Below, one piece after another: positions 6,503 to 7,427 of a DNA stretch of 7,427 nucleotides. The translations under genes and the position numbers were made by a program. The notes below the pieces were generated by a model. It ran no database searches. It worked only from the letters and a program-made list of their open reading frames with translations, and was not told the origin of the DNA. Origin of the DNA: Victivallales bacterium (GTDB taxonomy: Bacteria > Verrucomicrobiota > Lentisphaeria > Oligosphaerales > Oligosphaeraceae). The DNA lies in assembly GCA_900771165.1 (NCBI GenBank), contig CAAGMX010000497.1, forward strand, positions 1 through 7,427. The letters are read 5' to 3'. Each line of letters begins with the position of its first letter. Position 1 is the first letter of the stretch.

Positions 6503-7087
6503 TCAGAACAGTGTTCCGGGAAGGAAGAGGAGCCATCCCGCCACGGCGGCACCCAGAAGCACCCACAGGAGATTGGGCTTCCACTTCCATTGCACCAGAT
6601 AGGCGCCGATGAAGATCACCACCCCCTGCCAGCAGAGACCGAAGGACTCCCCGGCCCGCCAGAGAGCGGCCACAGGGGCAGTGAAGAGGGAGGTTTCCGC
6701 AAAGAAGATCACGGAGGCGGCGATAAGCCCCAGGGTGGCCGGGCGGATGCCGCAGAGCACGCCCTGCCAGTGGTGGCTCTTCTCGTAGGAGCGGAGGAAG
6801 ACGGCCACCAGGAGGCCCAGAATCAGCGAGGGGGTGGCCACGCCCAGAGTGGCGGCCAAGGCCCCCGGGAAGCCTGCCTGCTGCTGTCCGATATAGGTGG
6901 CGGCATTCAGGCCCACGGGGCCGGGGGTCATCTGGGCCAGGGCCACGATGTCGGCGAACTCCGCGGAGGTCATCAGGCCGTGGCGCACCACCAGTTCGTC
7001 CTGGAAGAAGGGGATCATGGCGTATCCGCCGCCGAAGGTGAAGAGCCCGATTTTGGCGAAGAGGAGATAAAGAGTGAGGAGGCTCAT
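6503..7087 (-). CDS. chrA: Chromate transporter family subunit (second half-size ChrA)
   Basis: Inner-membrane protein of the CHR (chromate ion transporter) family; known members export chromate, but many in this family have no tested substrate. It has 194 residues, the size of one CHR domain rather than the two-domain form of about 400. The N-terminal signature is clear: FAKIGLFTFGGGYAMIPFFQDELV (9-32, cited in part as FTFGGGYAMI) followed by FADIVALAQMTPGPVGLNAATYIG-like sequence (MTPGPVGLNAA near 53-63). Further membrane segments follow at about 73-96, 110-130, 147-162 and 171-192. Start at 7087 has GGGAGGG 6 nt upstream; it overlaps the stop of the preceding ChrA-like gene by 4 nt (ATGA), as expected for two halves that work as a pair. 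A 50-nt gap without a terminator separates it from the yihY-like gene. Confidence 0.92.
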   Translation of the reverse strand: MSLLTLYLLFAKIGLFTFGGGYAMIPFFQDELVVRHGLMTSAEFADIVALAQMTPGPVGLNAATYIGQQQAGFPGALAATLGVATPSLILGLLVAVFLRSYEKSHHWQGVLCGIRPATLGLIAASVIFFAETSLFTAPVAALWRAGESFGLCWQGVVIFIGAYLVQWKWKPNLLWVLLGAAVAGWLLFLPGTLF

Positions 7088-7427
7088 GGCTGTCCCTCCC
7101 GGCTCTTGGTGCCTCGGCTCTGCCAGAGCTGGAAGAGCCATCCCGCCACGCCGCCTGCCAGCAGCACATACACCGCATTCATCCCCAGGAATCCCAGGGC
7201 CAGGAAGGAAAGTCCCGTCAGGAGCCAGGTGAAACGCCGTCCGGCCCTCCCCTGGACCCCGGAGAACACCTGCCGTCCCAGCCCGAAGGCGGCATGGAGG
7301 ATCAAGGCGCTCACCGCCGCCCGGACCCCCAGAAACATGTGGCTCACACTCTCCAGGCTGCGGAGCCTGAATACCAGCCCCGCCACCAGCACAATGGCCA
7401 GAAAGGGCGGAAGAATTCCCCCCAGCA
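7084..7427 (-). CDS. chrA: Chromate transporter family subunit (first half-size ChrA, 5' partial)
   Basis: C-terminal part of a second CHR-family membrane protein; the frame is open to the right edge of the window, so the start and the diagnostic FGGG/TPGP motifs lie outside. The visible part has about 114 residues. It begins with a hydrophobic segment LGGILPPFLAIVLVAGLVF, followed by the charged RLRSLESVSHMFLGVRAAVSALIL, which matches the position in CHR domains where a membrane segment is followed by a loop and the 'G-x-x-A-x-V-x-L' helix. Two more membrane segments follow near the end, then a short basic tail (SRGTKSREGQP). The assignment rests on this weak similarity and on its 4-nt overlap with the clear ChrA-like gene downstream. 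The short GTG-started frame at 7392 is not a true start. Confidence 0.78.
   Translation of the reverse strand, partial: LGGILPPFLAIVLVAGLVFRLRSLESVSHMFLGVRAAVSALILHAAFGLGRQVFSGVQGRAGRRFTWLLTGLSFLALGFLGMNAVYVLLAGGVAGWLFQLWQSRGTKSREGQP

Noticed and set aside
4869..7178. Very long yihY frame starting at 7178
   Set aside because: The N-terminal extension is Arg/Pro/Gly-rich, has no YihY similarity and lies over the ChrA-like genes. The start at 6452 has a ribosome site and the expected N-terminus.

Overview
This is a GC-rich bacterial window of ordinary-looking chromosomal genes. It has a sharp convergent junction near position 1100. Gene density, overlapping starts and stops, a secreted binding protein and a YihY-type inner-membrane protein suggest a bacterium with a periplasm. 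No gene here fixes the lineage: no rRNA, tRNA or clade-specific marker is present, so I do not name a genus. A diderm outside the classic Proteobacteria is only a guess.

Left part (1-1024, plus strand): the 3' part of a membrane sensor histidine kinase (HAMP, HisKA, HATPase_c) whose 5' end lies outside the window. Its TAG stop codon is the first three bases of a short intergenic array (1022-1094). The array holds six TCTAGA palindromes spaced 8-9 bp apart, bracketed by two copies of the 12-mer TAGAGATTCTAG. The rest of the 155-bp convergent gap (1095-1179) holds only a weak hairpin.

Right part (1180-7427, minus strand): seven tightly packed genes that look like one transcription unit read right to left. 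In order they are the 3' part of a ChrA-family subunit, a second ChrA-family subunit, a YihY/BrkB membrane protein with a C-terminal winged-helix-like domain, a periplasmic metal-binding protein (ZnuA-like), its ATPase (ZnuC-like), its permease (ZnuB-like), and an M24 metallopeptidase (Xaa-Pro aminopeptidase/dipeptidase type). Junctions are a 4-nt overlap, 50-nt gap, 4-nt overlap, 1-nt gap, 8-nt overlap and 26-nt overlap. Translational coupling is therefore likely along most of the unit. Its promoter must lie beyond 7427 unless there is an undetected internal one.

The functional core is a complete ABC importer for a divalent metal, probably zinc or manganese. It is followed by a metal-dependent peptidase with all five metal ligands intact, and preceded by two membrane functions (anion transport of the chromate-transporter family and YihY). 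A shared theme of metal handling is an inference from the layout. The points most worth a second look are the TCTAGA array, the Glu in place of the usual first His ligand in the binding protein, the His/Cys-rich tail of the ATPase, and the acidic insert plus winged-helix fusion in YihY. I did not find convincing evidence of a wholly new system.
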